Notes: generated from the letters alone by a model not told the origin. A stretch of DNA of 64,000 nucleotides from Desulfacinum hydrothermale DSM 13146 (GCF_900176285.1 NZ_FWXF01000001.1:187802-251801); one strand, 5' to 3'; positions 35,488-45,079 are shown, counted from the stretch's first letter. A program made the numbers and translations.

Positions 35488-35507
35488 TTACGTTTACGTA
35501 AACGTAA
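35488..35507 (-). promoter_or_regulatory. MerR/LiuR-type operator palindrome
   Basis: A perfect 20-bp palindrome, TTACGTTTAC followed by its complement GTAAACGTAA, placed 15 bases before the merR start codon. LiuR-type operators in proteobacteria are built on the same ACGT/TTTACGTAAA pattern. Its position suits repression or activation of the merR-ligase-dehydrogenase operon. Confidence 0.75.
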
Positions 35508-35567
35508 AGTGGGGCGCCCTGTCAAGTCCTTTTCGCCGGATGGGAAGCCCGCGTCATCTGTGGGGGC

Positions 35568-35664
35568 GGTCTGAGAGCTGAAAAAAACACCACAAAGCAC
35601 CGTGGCATTGTAACCGGTTGAACATCCCCCCAAAGACCGAAAGGACGTTGTGGGACAACCTTTT
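35568..35664 (+). repeat. Dispersed element, copy C (partial, right half)
   Basis: Matches the right half of the copies at 40399 and 54555: an A-rich run, then CACAAAGCACCGTGGCATTG, later CCCAAAGACCGAAAGGACGTTGTGGGACAACC. The left half is absent or decayed. A further outer end, CGCGTTTTCAGACAAGCTCC, lies at 36161-36180 in opposite orientation, just before the ribosome site of the next ligase gene. Confidence 0.5.
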
Positions 35665-35764
35665 TTGGGCTTGTGCCCAGGCCTTTACCGAACACGTGGT
35701 CCCGGCCGTTTTCCGATGGACTTTTCACGCCTTTTTCCTTGACGAGCGGGAACGTTTTGGGGCA

Positions 35765-35790
35765 TCTAACTGAACGAGCGCCCAGTTAGA
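35765..35790 (+). promoter_or_regulatory. TetR-type operator candidate, copy 1
   Basis: TCTAACTG and CAGTTAGA form perfect 8-bp arms around AACGAGCGCC. TTGACG (35739-35744), a -35-like box, lies 20 bases upstream. The core AACTGAACGAGCGC plus GTTAGAT recurs at 45108-45131 in front of the HMGCS-like operon, again about 22 bases after a TTGACA. The remaining leader to 36211 is about 420 bases with small hairpins and no gene. Confidence 0.6.
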
Positions 35791-36211
35791 TCGGCCGGGA
35801 CCCCCTTCCTCTCCGCACGTCCTCAAAGCTCCGTGCGCTCTTGCCCATCCTTCCGCCAGGTCCCGATAAGCAGAACCCGGCCGCCATGCCCGGTTGGAAG
35901 ATGCCTTAAGGCCAATGCCGGCTCGCCGTGCAGGTTCCTTCCTGCCCGCATGGCTTGGCGCTCGCACCGGTACCCCGAAGGGCGGCTCGGCAGCCGGCTC
36001 AACGAGAGATACAGGGTGTCTTTGCCGCCGCAAAGCTTCCGCCCCGCGGGAAAGGCCCATCGGCATCCCATGAAGTGGCGGACACCAGCCCATGGCCCGT
36101 GCCACGTTCGGGGGCTCTCCCCTCTGGCAGTCCTGCGCCACGGGAAATGCGTTCATCTCCCGCGTTTTCAGACAAGCTCCAAGGAGATAGTACTTATAGG
36201 AGGAGGATTTC

Positions 36212-37750
36212 ATGGTGGACAGTATCGGCGATGTCTTGACGCTCACCGCAGGAAAGTTTCCCCACAAGACGGCGGTCATCAACTATGGCGGTCCGTCCTT
36301 CACCTTCTCCCAACTGAACGAACGCGCCAACCGGCTGGCCCATGCCCTGAAGCGCCTTGGGGTGCAAAGGGGCGACCGGGTGGCCTACCTCTTTCCCAAC
36401 ACCAGCACCTTCTTGGAAATCCATTTCGCTGTGGCCAAGATGGGCGCCGTGGGGGTGCCGTTGAACGTTCGGCTCGTGGGCCGGGAACTCCAATACCAGA
36501 TCCACCAGGCGGACGCCGTGTGCGTTCTCTTTCATGAAGCCTTCCACCACACGGTGCTGGGCATCCGGAACGATCTGCCCCAGGTGCGGTTCTTCATCGG
36601 CCAGGGCCCGGAAGGAGACGGTGTTCTGTCCTACGAATCGGTCCTGCAGGCAGGCGATCCCCGGGAACCCCACGAGCCCGCGCTCCTCTACGATCAGAAC
36701 GTGGTCCTTTACACGGCCGGAACCACCGGCGTTCCCAAAGGGGCGGTTCTCAGCCACAAGAATTCCCTTTTCAACGCCATGACCATGATCATGGACTATG
36801 GCATGCGCCACGACGACGTGCTCCAGGTGGTGCCGCCCCTTTACCACAGCGCCTCCCTGAACGGCTTCGCCGTCACGGGGGTGCTGCTGGGGGCCACCCA
36901 GGTGCTCCACGCCGCCGTGGACCCGGCACAGATCTTCCAAAGCATTCAGGACCACCAGGTGACTTTCACCTGGGGGCCGGCGACCCTCTGGCGCATGCTC
37001 TTGGCCTATCCCCACCGGGGCCGCTACGATACCTCCAGCGTGCGCAGGGTGATCAACGGCGCCATGTACATGCCGGCCCCCATGCGCCGGGCCGTCCTGG
37101 AGATGTTTCCCAACGCCCGCATGGGCGATACCTACGGCATGACCGAAGCCTCTCCGTGCACCACCATCCTTCGGCCCGAAGACGTGCTTCGAAAACCCGC
37201 CTCCGTGGGCGTTCCGCTCACCATCTGCGATGTGAAGATCTTCGACGACCAAGGCCGGGAGCTTCCCCCCGGCCAGGTGGGAGAAATCGTCACCCGCGGA
37301 AACGTCATGATGGGCTACGACAAGAACCCGGCGGCCACCGCCGAAGCCCTCCTCAACGGCTGGTACCATACGGGCGATCTGGGCAGGAAGGACGAAGAAG
37401 GATTCATCTACCTGGTGGACCGGAAAAAGGACATGATCGTCACCGGGGGCGAAAACGTCTATTCACGGGAGGTGGAGGAGGTGATCGCGTCCCACCCGGC
37501 GGTCTTCGAAACCGCCGTGATCGGCCTTCCCGACGAACAGTGGGGGGAACGGGTGACGGCCGTGGTGGTGCTCCGGCCGGGGGCCGCCGTACGCCAAGAG
37601 GAAATCCTGGAGCACTGCCGCAAGAACCTGGCCGGATACAAGTGTCCCAAGGCGGTGGTCTACCGGGAAGAGCTTCCCAAGAGCGCCGCCGGAAAGATTC
37701 TCAAGAAGGACCTTCGAACCGAATTGCTGGAGAAGGAGACCCCAAGGTGA
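36212..37750 (+). CDS. AMP-dependent acyl-CoA ligase
   Basis: A 512-residue ANL enzyme with YTAGTTGVPKG, YGMTEASPC, WYHTGDLG and the terminal KSAAGKILKK lysine. AGGAGG lies 8 bases before the ATG. It heads a plus-strand run (two ligases, a crotonase-fold enzyme, another ligase) behind the operator-like palindrome and a long leader. Best described as a medium/long-chain or aryl-acid:CoA ligase. Confidence 0.93.
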   Translation: MVDSIGDVLTLTAGKFPHKTAVINYGGPSFTFSQLNERANRLAHALKRLGVQRGDRVAYLFPNTSTFLEIHFAVAKMGAVGVPLNVRLVGRELQYQIHQADAVCVLFHEAFHHTVLGIRNDLPQVRFFIGQGPEGDGVLSYESVLQAGDPREPHEPALLYDQNVVLYTAGTTGVPKGAVLSHKNSLFNAMTMIMDYGMRHDDVLQVVPPLYHSASLNGFAVTGVLLGATQVLHAAVDPAQIFQSIQDHQVTFTWGPATLWRMLLAYPHRGRYDTSSVRRVINGAMYMPAPMRRAVLEMFPNARMGDTYGMTEASPCTTILRPEDVLRKPASVGVPLTICDVKIFDDQGRELPPGQVGEIVTRGNVMMGYDKNPAATAEALLNGWYHTGDLGRKDEEGFIYLVDRKKDMIVTGGENVYSREVEEVIASHPAVFETAVIGLPDEQWGERVTAVVVLRPGAAVRQEEILEHCRKNLAGYKCPKAVVYREELPKSAAGKILKKDLRTELLEKETPR

Positions 37751-37862
37751 AAGGGCGAGAGGACCGTTCCCCGCACCCCTGTCTCCTTGTCTCTTCTTCC
37801 CAAAGCCTTGCCGTCCTTTCGAGGGACGCCGCCACGCAAACCGCTTAAAAGGAGGGCCTGCC

Positions 37863-39536
37863 ATGAAAGAGATCGTCCAGGGATTTCCCGCCACGTCCAA
37901 TGACGACTATCCTTTGAACATGATCGCCTTCATGAAGCATGCGGCTCAAAACTATCCGGAAACGGAGGTGGTGTCCCGGAACCTGGACGGGAGTCTCCGC
38001 GGGAGCACCTACGGAGAAATATGGTCGCGGGTGAAACGACTCGCCAAGGCCCTGGAAGGGATCGGGGTTCGGGCGGGCGACCGAGTGGGAGCCCTGGACT
38101 GGAACACCCACCGCTTCATGGAACTCTACTTTGCCGTCTCGGGCATCGGCGCGGTGCTCCTGGAGCTCAATCCGCGCATTTCGGCCGCGGAGCGGGCCTA
38201 CGTGTTGAACCACAGCGAAGCCCGGTTTGTGGCCGTTTCCGCCTCCCTTCTCCCCGTCATGGAGCCTCTGGCGGCGGAATGTCCCACCGTCCAGGCCCTG
38301 ATCGTCCTGGACGACCTGGGAAAGGGGCTGCCCCGGACCGCTTTTTCCCGGGCCCACGACTACGAAGGGCTCATCAAGGAAACCGACGACGATTTCCAGT
38401 TTCCCTGGGTCGACGAACGATCCGCCTGCACGGCCTGTTACACGTCGGGAACCACCGGAAAGCCCAAGGGCGTCTACAATTCCCACCGGGCCATGTATCT
38501 CCACACCCTGGCCATCGCCCAGGCGCTGAACATAACCCAGGACGACGTGATCCTGCAGATCGTTCCCATGTTCCACGCCCAGGGCTGGGGCATGTTTTTC
38601 TGCGGGCCCATGCTGGGAGCCAAGCTGGTCTTTCCCGGGCGCTACACCATGGAGGATCCGTCGCCGCTTGTGGATCTGCTGGTGGACCAGAAGGTGACCG
38701 TGACCTGCGGGGCGCCGGCCATCTTCCTTCCCATGTTGCATCACATCAAGAAGATGGATCCCAAGCCGGATCTCACAGGCCTTCGCATGATCAGCGGCGC
38801 CACGGAACCGCCCCTGGCCCTCATGAAAGGATACCACGAACTGGGCGGCGCCCGGGTGATTCACGCCTATGGAGCCACGGAGACCGCCCCCCTGGTGACC
38901 GTGAACCACCTGAAACCGTCCCTGAAAGACCTTGCGGAAGCGGAACGTTGGGAGCTTCGAAAGAAGCAGGGGTTTCCCGTTCCGGGGCTCGACGTGAAGG
39001 TGGTGGGCCCCGACGGAGCGGAACTGCCGCGGGACGGGGCCAAGGTGGGCGAAGTGCACATTCGCGGTCCCTGGATCACCCGGAGCTACTACAAGGATTC
39101 CCGGAGCGCCGAATCCTTCACCGAGGACGGATACTGGCGGAGCGGCGATGCGGGAACCATCGATCCCAACGGCTACCTGAAGATCACGGACCGATTCAAG
39201 GATCTGATCAAGAGCGGCGGCGAGTGGATCTCGTCCATCGACCTGGAAAACGCCATCATGGCCCATCCGGACGTGCTGGAGGCGGCCGTGATCGGTATCC
39301 CCCATCCCAAGTGGGAGGAGCGGCCGCTGGCGCTGGTGGTGCTCCACGAAAGCGCCCGGGGAACACTCACCCAGGAGGCGATCCTGGACTTCATCCGCCC
39401 CCATTTTGCCAAGTGGCAGCTGCCCGACGAGGTGCTCTTTGTGGACGCCATTCCCAAAACCAGCGTGGGCAAGTTCGCCAAGCGCGTGGCGCGGGAGCAG
39501 TATGCCGGCTATTATGGTGGAGCGCGTGGTGAGTGA
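37863..39536 (+). CDS. Fatty-acid:CoA ligase (AlkK-like)
   Basis: A 557-residue ANL enzyme of the medium/long-chain AlkK type, longer than its neighbours. YTSGTTGKPKGVYNSHR, MFHAQGWG, YGATETAPLV, YWRSGDAG and the C-terminal KTSVGKFAKR lysine are characteristic. AAGGAGGG precedes the ATG. It is likely to activate fatty acids for the beta-oxidation enzymes of the island. Confidence 0.93.
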   Translation: MKEIVQGFPATSNDDYPLNMIAFMKHAAQNYPETEVVSRNLDGSLRGSTYGEIWSRVKRLAKALEGIGVRAGDRVGALDWNTHRFMELYFAVSGIGAVLLELNPRISAAERAYVLNHSEARFVAVSASLLPVMEPLAAECPTVQALIVLDDLGKGLPRTAFSRAHDYEGLIKETDDDFQFPWVDERSACTACYTSGTTGKPKGVYNSHRAMYLHTLAIAQALNITQDDVILQIVPMFHAQGWGMFFCGPMLGAKLVFPGRYTMEDPSPLVDLLVDQKVTVTCGAPAIFLPMLHHIKKMDPKPDLTGLRMISGATEPPLALMKGYHELGGARVIHAYGATETAPLVTVNHLKPSLKDLAEAERWELRKKQGFPVPGLDVKVVGPDGAELPRDGAKVGEVHIRGPWITRSYYKDSRSAESFTEDGYWRSGDAGTIDPNGYLKITDRFKDLIKSGGEWISSIDLENAIMAHPDVLEAAVIGIPHPKWEERPLALVVLHESARGTLTQEAILDFIRPHFAKWQLPDEVLFVDAIPKTSVGKFAKRVAREQYAGYYGGARGE

Positions 39537-39597
39537 CGGGTGCACAGTGCAAATGGACGACGAAAAATGCGTAGTAAAAAAGGGAGGGTGTTGAAGC

Positions 39598-40377
39598 ATG
39601 CCTGAACTGGTGGAGATCATCGATCACGGCAAGGTGCGGGAAGTGGCCCTGAACCGGCCCAAGAACCTGAACGCCTTGAACCTCCAGATCATGACCGAAC
39701 TGGCCGATGCCCTCACGGCGGCTGCGGCGGATGCGTCCGTGCGCGGGGTGTGCCTCACGGGCCGGGGCAAGGCCTTCTGCGCCGGGGGGGACCTCAAGTG
39801 GACCCTGGACTTCGCCGACGATCCGGGGGTGTCCTTCCACACCCTGGCGGGCCAGCTCAATCGGGTGGCCGTGGAACTTCGCCACATGCCGAAGCCCGTG
39901 GTGGCGGCCGTCCAGGGGGCGGCGGCGGGAGCGGGCTTCACCCTGGCCCTGGCCTGCGATTTTCGGATCATGGAAAGGTCGGCCTTCTTCCTGCAAGCCT
40001 ACACCTCCAACGGGTTGTGCATGGACGGGGGCGGCACCTTCACCCTGCCGCGCCTGGTGGGCCTGGCCCGCGCCCTGGAAATCGCCGCCTTCGACGAACG
40101 CATCCCGGCGGAAAAGGCCCTGGAATGGGGCCTGGCCAACCGGCTGGTCGACGACGGAACGGCCCGGGACGAGGCCTTCACCATGCTCAACCACCTGGCG
40201 GAACGTTCGCTCCATTCTTTCGCCCGCTGCAAGGAGCTTTTCAACCAGGCCTTTCAAAACGACTTCGAGACCCAGGCGGAAAGGGAGCGGCGGGCCCTGG
40301 CGGCCTGCGCCCGTCATGACGACGGCCGCGAGGGGCTCCGGGCGTTTGTGGAAAAGCGGCCGCCCAAGTTTGTGTGA
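39598..40377 (+). CDS. Crotonase-fold enzyme, isomerase-like (PaaG type)
   Basis: A 259-residue enoyl-CoA hydratase/isomerase family protein. The oxyanion-hole signatures KAFCAGGDL and VQGAAAGAG are present. Both glutamates of true hydratases are missing (Thr115 and Tyr135 at those places), while Asp143 in LCMDGGGT matches the catalytic Asp of PaaG-type enoyl-CoA/epoxyphenylacetyl-CoA isomerases. It is therefore more likely a double-bond isomerase than a hydratase. AAGGGAGGG precedes the ATG. Confidence 0.88.
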   Translation: MPELVEIIDHGKVREVALNRPKNLNALNLQIMTELADALTAAAADASVRGVCLTGRGKAFCAGGDLKWTLDFADDPGVSFHTLAGQLNRVAVELRHMPKPVVAAVQGAAAGAGFTLALACDFRIMERSAFFLQAYTSNGLCMDGGGTFTLPRLVGLARALEIAAFDERIPAEKALEWGLANRLVDDGTARDEAFTMLNHLAERSLHSFARCKELFNQAFQNDFETQAERERRALAACARHDDGREGLRAFVEKRPPKFV

Positions 40378-40398
40378 GGGGTCAAGAGCCAGCAACAA

Positions 40399-40613
40399 GG
40401 AGCTTGTCCGAGGACGCCCAGGTTCCTTTCTTCTTGTGTGGGCGTAAGGTTGGGACTTTCAATCAAGCTTGTGCTGCCGGCCTGGCCGTGCCGCAGTAGG
40501 GGCGGGTTCCAAACCCGCCCCTATCTCAAAACTCAAAAAGCATCACATGGCACAGTTGAATTGCATTTGTCAGGAAGGCCCAAAAGACTGAGAGGCCTTT
40601 GTCAGACAACCTT
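40399..40613 (+). repeat. Dispersed MITE/REP-like element, copy A
   Basis: About 215 bp, starting GGAGCTTGTCCGAGGACGCC and ending near TTGTCAGACAACCTT, which complement each other imperfectly as terminal inverted repeats. A perfect 10-bp hairpin GGGGCGGGTT/AACCCGCCCC with loop CCA lies at 40499-40521. The right part (AAAAAGCATCACATGGCACA...) is shared with copies at 54555 and 35568 and, inverted, 27020. It fills the gap between the isomerase and the next ligase gene. Confidence 0.65.
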
Positions 40614-40697
40614 TTAAGGTCGAAGCCAGGAGCATGTCTTTTTTCTTGTCCCTTGGGCCTTTCATCTTTCCCCCAGCTCGAAAGGAGGAGTGTGGTC

Positions 40698-42350
40698 ATG
40701 GTGTCCGGAAAGCCCCTGAAAAGAGAGGATCAGGTCCACTACCACCGTTTCGACCGCGAAAGCATCCACTTTTTGCGGTCGCGCTACAACCACATCACCC
40801 GCTGGGTCATTGCGGACATCGTGCGGCGGAGCGCCTATCGGTATCCGGACAAGCCCGCCCTGGTCTTCGGGGACACGGTGCTCACCTACGCCCAGTTGGA
40901 AGAAGCCGCCAACCGGGTGGCCCAAGGCCTGCTCTCGCTGGGCCTGCAGCGTTTCGACCGGGTGGCCATCCTGGCCCACAACACCATCCACCATGTGCTC
41001 ACCTGGCTGGGCACGGCCAAGGCCGGCGGGGTCTACCTGGCCATCAACTACCTGCTGCGGGGAAAGGACATCGCCTACTGCATCAACCATTCGGAGGCGC
41101 GGTTCTTCATCGTGGAAGACGCCTTGGCGGAACTGGTGGACGGGGTGCTGGATCAGATGCCCACCGTGGCACACCGCATCTGGTCCCAGCAGGGGGCGGG
41201 GAAGGCCGCTCCCCAGGGCTGGCTCGATTTCGACGCCTGGGCGGACGCCCAGCCCGCGCAAGAGCCGGACGTGGAGCTTCACATCGAGGACCCGGTGCAG
41301 ATGACCTACACCAGCGGCACCGAATCCCTTCCCAAGGGCGTGGTGCTCACCAACCAGTCCCTCATGGCCCAGTACATGGGCGCCATCGTGGACGGCGACT
41401 ATTCTTCGGAGGACGTGAACCTGAACGCGCTGCCCATCTTCCACTGCGCCCAGCGCGATGTCTTTCTCACGCCCTTCCTGTGGCTGGGGGCCACCAACGT
41501 GCTCCTTGCCACGGCCGACGTGCCCACCATCCTGGAGCAGATCGAAAGGCACCGGGCCACGGTCTTCTTCGCCCCGCCCACGGTCTGGATCGGCCTGCTG
41601 CGCCATTCGGACTTCGAAAAGCGGGACCTTTCCTCGGTTCAGAAGGGCTACTACGGGGCGTCCATCATGCCCGTGGAGATCCTCAAGGAGATCCAGCGGC
41701 GGCTGCCGTCCTGCCAGAGACTCTACAACTACTATGGGCAGACGGAGCTTTCTCCGTACCACACGATCCTCAAGCCCGCCGACCAGCTCACCAAGCCGGG
41801 ATCCGCCGGCATGGGCGGCCTCAACATGGAAACCTCGCTCCTGGATGACCTGTGCCGGCCCGTGACCACCCCGGGGGTTCCCGGAGAAATCTGCGGCCGC
41901 GGCCCCCACGTGATGCTCATGTACTTCAAGGATCCGGAAAAGACGGAAGAGGCCATGGCCGGCGGCTGGTTCCATTCCGGGGATGTGGGCGTGCTGGACC
42001 AAGACCGTTACATCACGGTGGTGGATCGCAAAAAGGACATGGTGAAGACGGGCGGCGAAAACGTCTCCACGCGGGAGGTGGAAGAGGTCATCTACACCGA
42101 CCCGAGGGTGTCCGAGGTGGCGGTGATCGGGGTTCCCCATCCCAAGTGGGTGGAGGCGGTAACGGCCGTGGTGGTGCCCAAGGCGGGAGAGAACGTGACG
42201 GAAGAGGAGATCCTGGCGCTGTGCAAGCGGGAACTGGCCGGCTTCAAGGTGCCCAAGGCCGTGGTGGTGGTGGAAGCCCTGCCCAAGACCCCCACGGGAA
42301 AGATCCTCAAGCGCGACCTTCGAAAGCACTACCAGGATCTCTTCCGCTGA
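40698..42350 (+). CDS. AMP-dependent acyl-CoA ligase with variant P-loop
   Basis: A 550-residue ANL enzyme. The P-loop is YTSGTESLPKGV instead of TSGTTGxPKG, a variant known in some fatty-acyl-CoA ligases. YYGQTELSPY, WFHSGDVG and the lysine in TPTGKILKRD are intact. The ATG follows AAGGAGGAG; repeat copy A lies upstream, so a fresh promoter may be needed. Substrate unknown. Confidence 0.92.
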   Translation: MVSGKPLKREDQVHYHRFDRESIHFLRSRYNHITRWVIADIVRRSAYRYPDKPALVFGDTVLTYAQLEEAANRVAQGLLSLGLQRFDRVAILAHNTIHHVLTWLGTAKAGGVYLAINYLLRGKDIAYCINHSEARFFIVEDALAELVDGVLDQMPTVAHRIWSQQGAGKAAPQGWLDFDAWADAQPAQEPDVELHIEDPVQMTYTSGTESLPKGVVLTNQSLMAQYMGAIVDGDYSSEDVNLNALPIFHCAQRDVFLTPFLWLGATNVLLATADVPTILEQIERHRATVFFAPPTVWIGLLRHSDFEKRDLSSVQKGYYGASIMPVEILKEIQRRLPSCQRLYNYYGQTELSPYHTILKPADQLTKPGSAGMGGLNMETSLLDDLCRPVTTPGVPGEICGRGPHVMLMYFKDPEKTEEAMAGGWFHSGDVGVLDQDRYITVVDRKKDMVKTGGENVSTREVEEVIYTDPRVSEVAVIGVPHPKWVEAVTAVVVPKAGENVTEEEILALCKRELAGFKVPKAVVVVEALPKTPTGKILKRDLRKHYQDLFR

Positions 42351-42447
42351 TCCGTTCCGGGCGGTGGCGCCCGTCGCCCTTCCCTGGGAGCCCAAAACGG
42401 ATCACCGACGCCGAATCAGGAGGGACCGTTTCGCCCACCGCCCCGAC

Positions 42448-43701
42448 TCACAGCCGCCTTCCCCAGCGCAGGGCGTTGGCGGGAATCGCGCAGCCCAGAT
42501 CGTCCTGGATCCACTCGGATCCCAGGCGTCTGAAAGGAAAATATATCAAGCTTTTATCCCGGAATGCGAACCGGGTGTCGCGGATTTTTGGGAAAATGTC
42601 CTCTTTGCCGGCCGCCACGGCCCCCAGCAGGATGGGCGTGAATTGGAAGGCCTCCACGGCCGGAAGGGTCACCGGGTAAAGGGGGGCGCGGGGCGGTCGG
42701 CCCCGAGGAGGGAAATGGGGCTGGGCCAGGGTGGCGAACCGGGCCAGCAAGAGCAGGTGCTTGGGCGACACCTTGAAGGCCGGGATGAGGAACCGGAAGG
42801 GACGGGACGCGGCTTCCGGAGACATGTTTCGGGAAATGTTTGCCAGGCGCGCCAAGTCGTCTGCGGTCTCCAGGGGCAGGCCCTGGCAGCGGATGTCCAG
42901 GGCCCAGAAGGGGAGCCAGGCGGTGCCCTGGGAATGGAGCGGGGCAAAGGAGGTGTCCACGGGGTGGAATCCCGACGGGCCCATCTCCCAGGAGGAATGA
43001 CAGTTGGGGCAAAAAAGGACCAAGGTGTCCCGTTCCCCCTCCAGGTCGTCGCCGCAGTGGGGGCAGAGGGTGGGGCGAAAGGCCGGTGGGTCGGGCGGAG
43101 CGGTGCCGGACGATGGCTGCGTGCCGGCCTGCGGGATTTTTTCAGCGGAAAGGTTTCGGCCCGTAATGGCATCCACCAGCGCTTCGTCTTCCCGGAAGAC
43201 AGGGCTGTAGATCAGGCTCAAGGCCTCGCCGATGAAGGCCTGGAAAAAGAGCCTCCCGGATAGGTTGGAAAGCCGTCCTCGCAGGCCGTTTCCCAATCTT
43301 TTCAGGAAGTCTTTGCGGGAAAGGGACGGGGCCAGAAACCGGCCGGGGATTTCCGGCCCGGCGAAGCGAAGCGAAAGCGCCTGGGGCCGCAGGCCCAGGG
43401 AAGAGGGCATGCCGGCCAGTCCCTCGACGGCACGAGCGTTGGTGTCCAGAACCCGGTGCGCCACCCGGTTCCCGTCCAAGGCGAAGACCAGGCCGCGGAA
43501 TCGCCAGTAGGGGACGAAGAGCAGGTCCTTGCGGGCGTGGTCGGGGTGGGGCGCCAGCACGTGGGAAAAGTGGGGCCGCTGATCCACGAAGAGGCGCACC
43601 CGGCAGAAGGGACACTGGAGGATCCGGTCCGTCTCCTCCAGGACCACGGTGCCCCCGCACTGGGGGCACGATTGGTGGATGTGGAAGTTAGAGCCGTTCA
43701 C
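42448..43701 (-). CDS. Zinc-ribbon protein partner of SPFH protein
   Basis: A 417-residue protein with two zinc ribbons: N-terminal CPQCG...CPFC (about residues 12-33) and a central CPHCG...CPNC (about 217-240). The rest is mixed and has no recognised domain or clear membrane helix. A GTG start lies within the last 14 bases of the SPFH gene, so the two are translationally coupled. Function unknown; the pairing is the main clue. Confidence 0.75.
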   Translation of the reverse strand: MNGSNFHIHQSCPQCGGTVVLEETDRILQCPFCRVRLFVDQRPHFSHVLAPHPDHARKDLLFVPYWRFRGLVFALDGNRVAHRVLDTNARAVEGLAGMPSSLGLRPQALSLRFAGPEIPGRFLAPSLSRKDFLKRLGNGLRGRLSNLSGRLFFQAFIGEALSLIYSPVFREDEALVDAITGRNLSAEKIPQAGTQPSSGTAPPDPPAFRPTLCPHCGDDLEGERDTLVLFCPNCHSSWEMGPSGFHPVDTSFAPLHSQGTAWLPFWALDIRCQGLPLETADDLARLANISRNMSPEAASRPFRFLIPAFKVSPKHLLLLARFATLAQPHFPPRGRPPRAPLYPVTLPAVEAFQFTPILLGAVAAGKEDIFPKIRDTRFAFRDKSLIYFPFRRLGSEWIQDDLGCAIPANALRWGRRL

Positions 43702-44836
43702 CGCACTGGTCGCAGAAGGCGGCCTGGGGCAGGTTCACGGCCCCGCAGTTGCCGCACTTCTTTTCCTGGGGTTTTTCGGCCACCGCGTTGCCGCAGCGGG
43801 GACAGAACCGGGCGTTGGGCGGTACGTTTTTGCCGCAGTAGGGACACTGGTCGAAGACCACCAGGTGGTGGCCGCAAAAGGGGCAAAAGCGCGCCTCGGC
43901 CGGCACATGGTGCCCGCAGTCGGGGCAGACGGGAGCAGTGGCCCCGTCCGAGGCGGCACCCGGGGTCCCGGGCGCCGGTTCCGGGCCGTCTGGAGCCAAA
44001 GCGCGGCCCAGCAGCCCCGGCATCATGAAGGCCAGGCCCAGCCCGGCACCCTCGCCGGCCGTTCCCGGGTTTTCCGCCGCCTTTTCCAAGGCTGTGGCCG
44101 CTTTGAGTTTCATGAGCCGGTTCAGGTCGTCGAAGAGCCCCAGCTTGCTCCGGTCGTCCATGGCTTTTTGGACCTCGGGCGGCGGCGTGATGGCATTGAT
44201 GTAGAGGTGCGTGAGTGCCATGCCGAAATGGGCCAGATCCTTTTCCAGGCGGGCCCGGAGGCGCTCCGCCCACTCGTCGTAGCGGCCGGGAAGGTCCAGG
44301 AGGGTGTCCAGCTCTTCCCCCATGAAGTCATTGAGGCGGGAGACGATCACGCGACTCAGGTAGTCTTCCACGTCTTGGGTGGAAAACCGGCCCACGGTGC
44401 CCACCATGCGGTTGATGAAGAGCAGGGGCTGCACGATGCGCACATTGTAGATCCCGTGGGCGCGCAGCCGGATGAGCCCCAGTTCCCGGTCCTTGAAGGC
44501 CACCGGATCCCGGGTGCCCCACTTGAGGTTGCTGAAGACCTTGCTGTTGATGAAGTAGACTTCGGCCCGCAGAGGGCTGGCAAAGCCCCAGGGAAGGCTC
44601 AGGATTTTGGTGAGGATGGGGATGTTGGCCGTTTTCAGGGTGTGCCGGCCGGGGCCGAACCCGTGCACCGCCTTTCCCTGGTAGAAGAGCACGGCGGCCT
44701 GGCTTTCGCGCACAGTGAGCTGCGCGCCGAACTTGATCTCGCCGGAACCTTCTTGGGGGATGCGATGGAGCATCTCTCGGCCGGTGGGATCGAACCATTC
44801 GATGACTTCCAGGAAGACCAGGTTGTGGGTGCCCAT
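43688..44836 (-). CDS. SPFH-domain protein with C-terminal zinc ribbons (COG4260)
   Basis: A 382-residue protein of the virion-core/YdjI-like stomatin-prohibitin family. Residues 20-215 form the SPFH domain (ESQAAVLFYQGKAVHGFGPGRHTL is its typical start). The tail has three zinc-ribbon pairs: CPDCG...CPFCG, CPYCG...CPRCG, CGNCG...CDQCG. Such proteins may scaffold membrane or protein assemblies. AAAGGATGG precedes the ATG. It is unrelated in theme to the acyl-CoA genes around it. Confidence 0.88.
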   Translation of the reverse strand: MGTHNLVFLEVIEWFDPTGREMLHRIPQEGSGEIKFGAQLTVRESQAAVLFYQGKAVHGFGPGRHTLKTANIPILTKILSLPWGFASPLRAEVYFINSKVFSNLKWGTRDPVAFKDRELGLIRLRAHGIYNVRIVQPLLFINRMVGTVGRFSTQDVEDYLSRVIVSRLNDFMGEELDTLLDLPGRYDEWAERLRARLEKDLAHFGMALTHLYINAITPPPEVQKAMDDRSKLGLFDDLNRLMKLKAATALEKAAENPGTAGEGAGLGLAFMMPGLLGRALAPDGPEPAPGTPGAASDGATAPVCPDCGHHVPAEARFCPFCGHHLVVFDQCPYCGKNVPPNARFCPRCGNAVAEKPQEKKCGNCGAVNLPQAAFCDQCGERL

Positions 44837-45079
44837 GGAACCATCCTTTCATGGAGGTTGTGAGGATACGCTCCTCTTAACGGCACGTCCGTCCGATCTC
44901 TTGAAGAAAAAGAATGGTCTTTCCCGTTCCGGATGCGGAAAGGGCGGCCCCACCCTTGTCTGCTTCCACAGAGGGGGGTTGCCTGGTCGGAGTTGTCGCG
45001 TGGTCCCAAGAATGGGGCTGAGGCGGCGTGTCCGGTCTGGGGTTTTAGCGCGCCCCCTTGCCGTTCCCCCATCTTTTTC

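Noticed and set aside
35725..36282. 186-codon minus-strand ORF in the ligase leader
   Set aside because: Overlaps the start of the real ligase gene, has no ribosome site or domain, and covers the operator-like palindrome.
40499..40521. Perfect GC-rich hairpin as CRISPR repeat or terminator
   Set aside because: Single occurrence without spacers and no T run; it belongs to the dispersed element.
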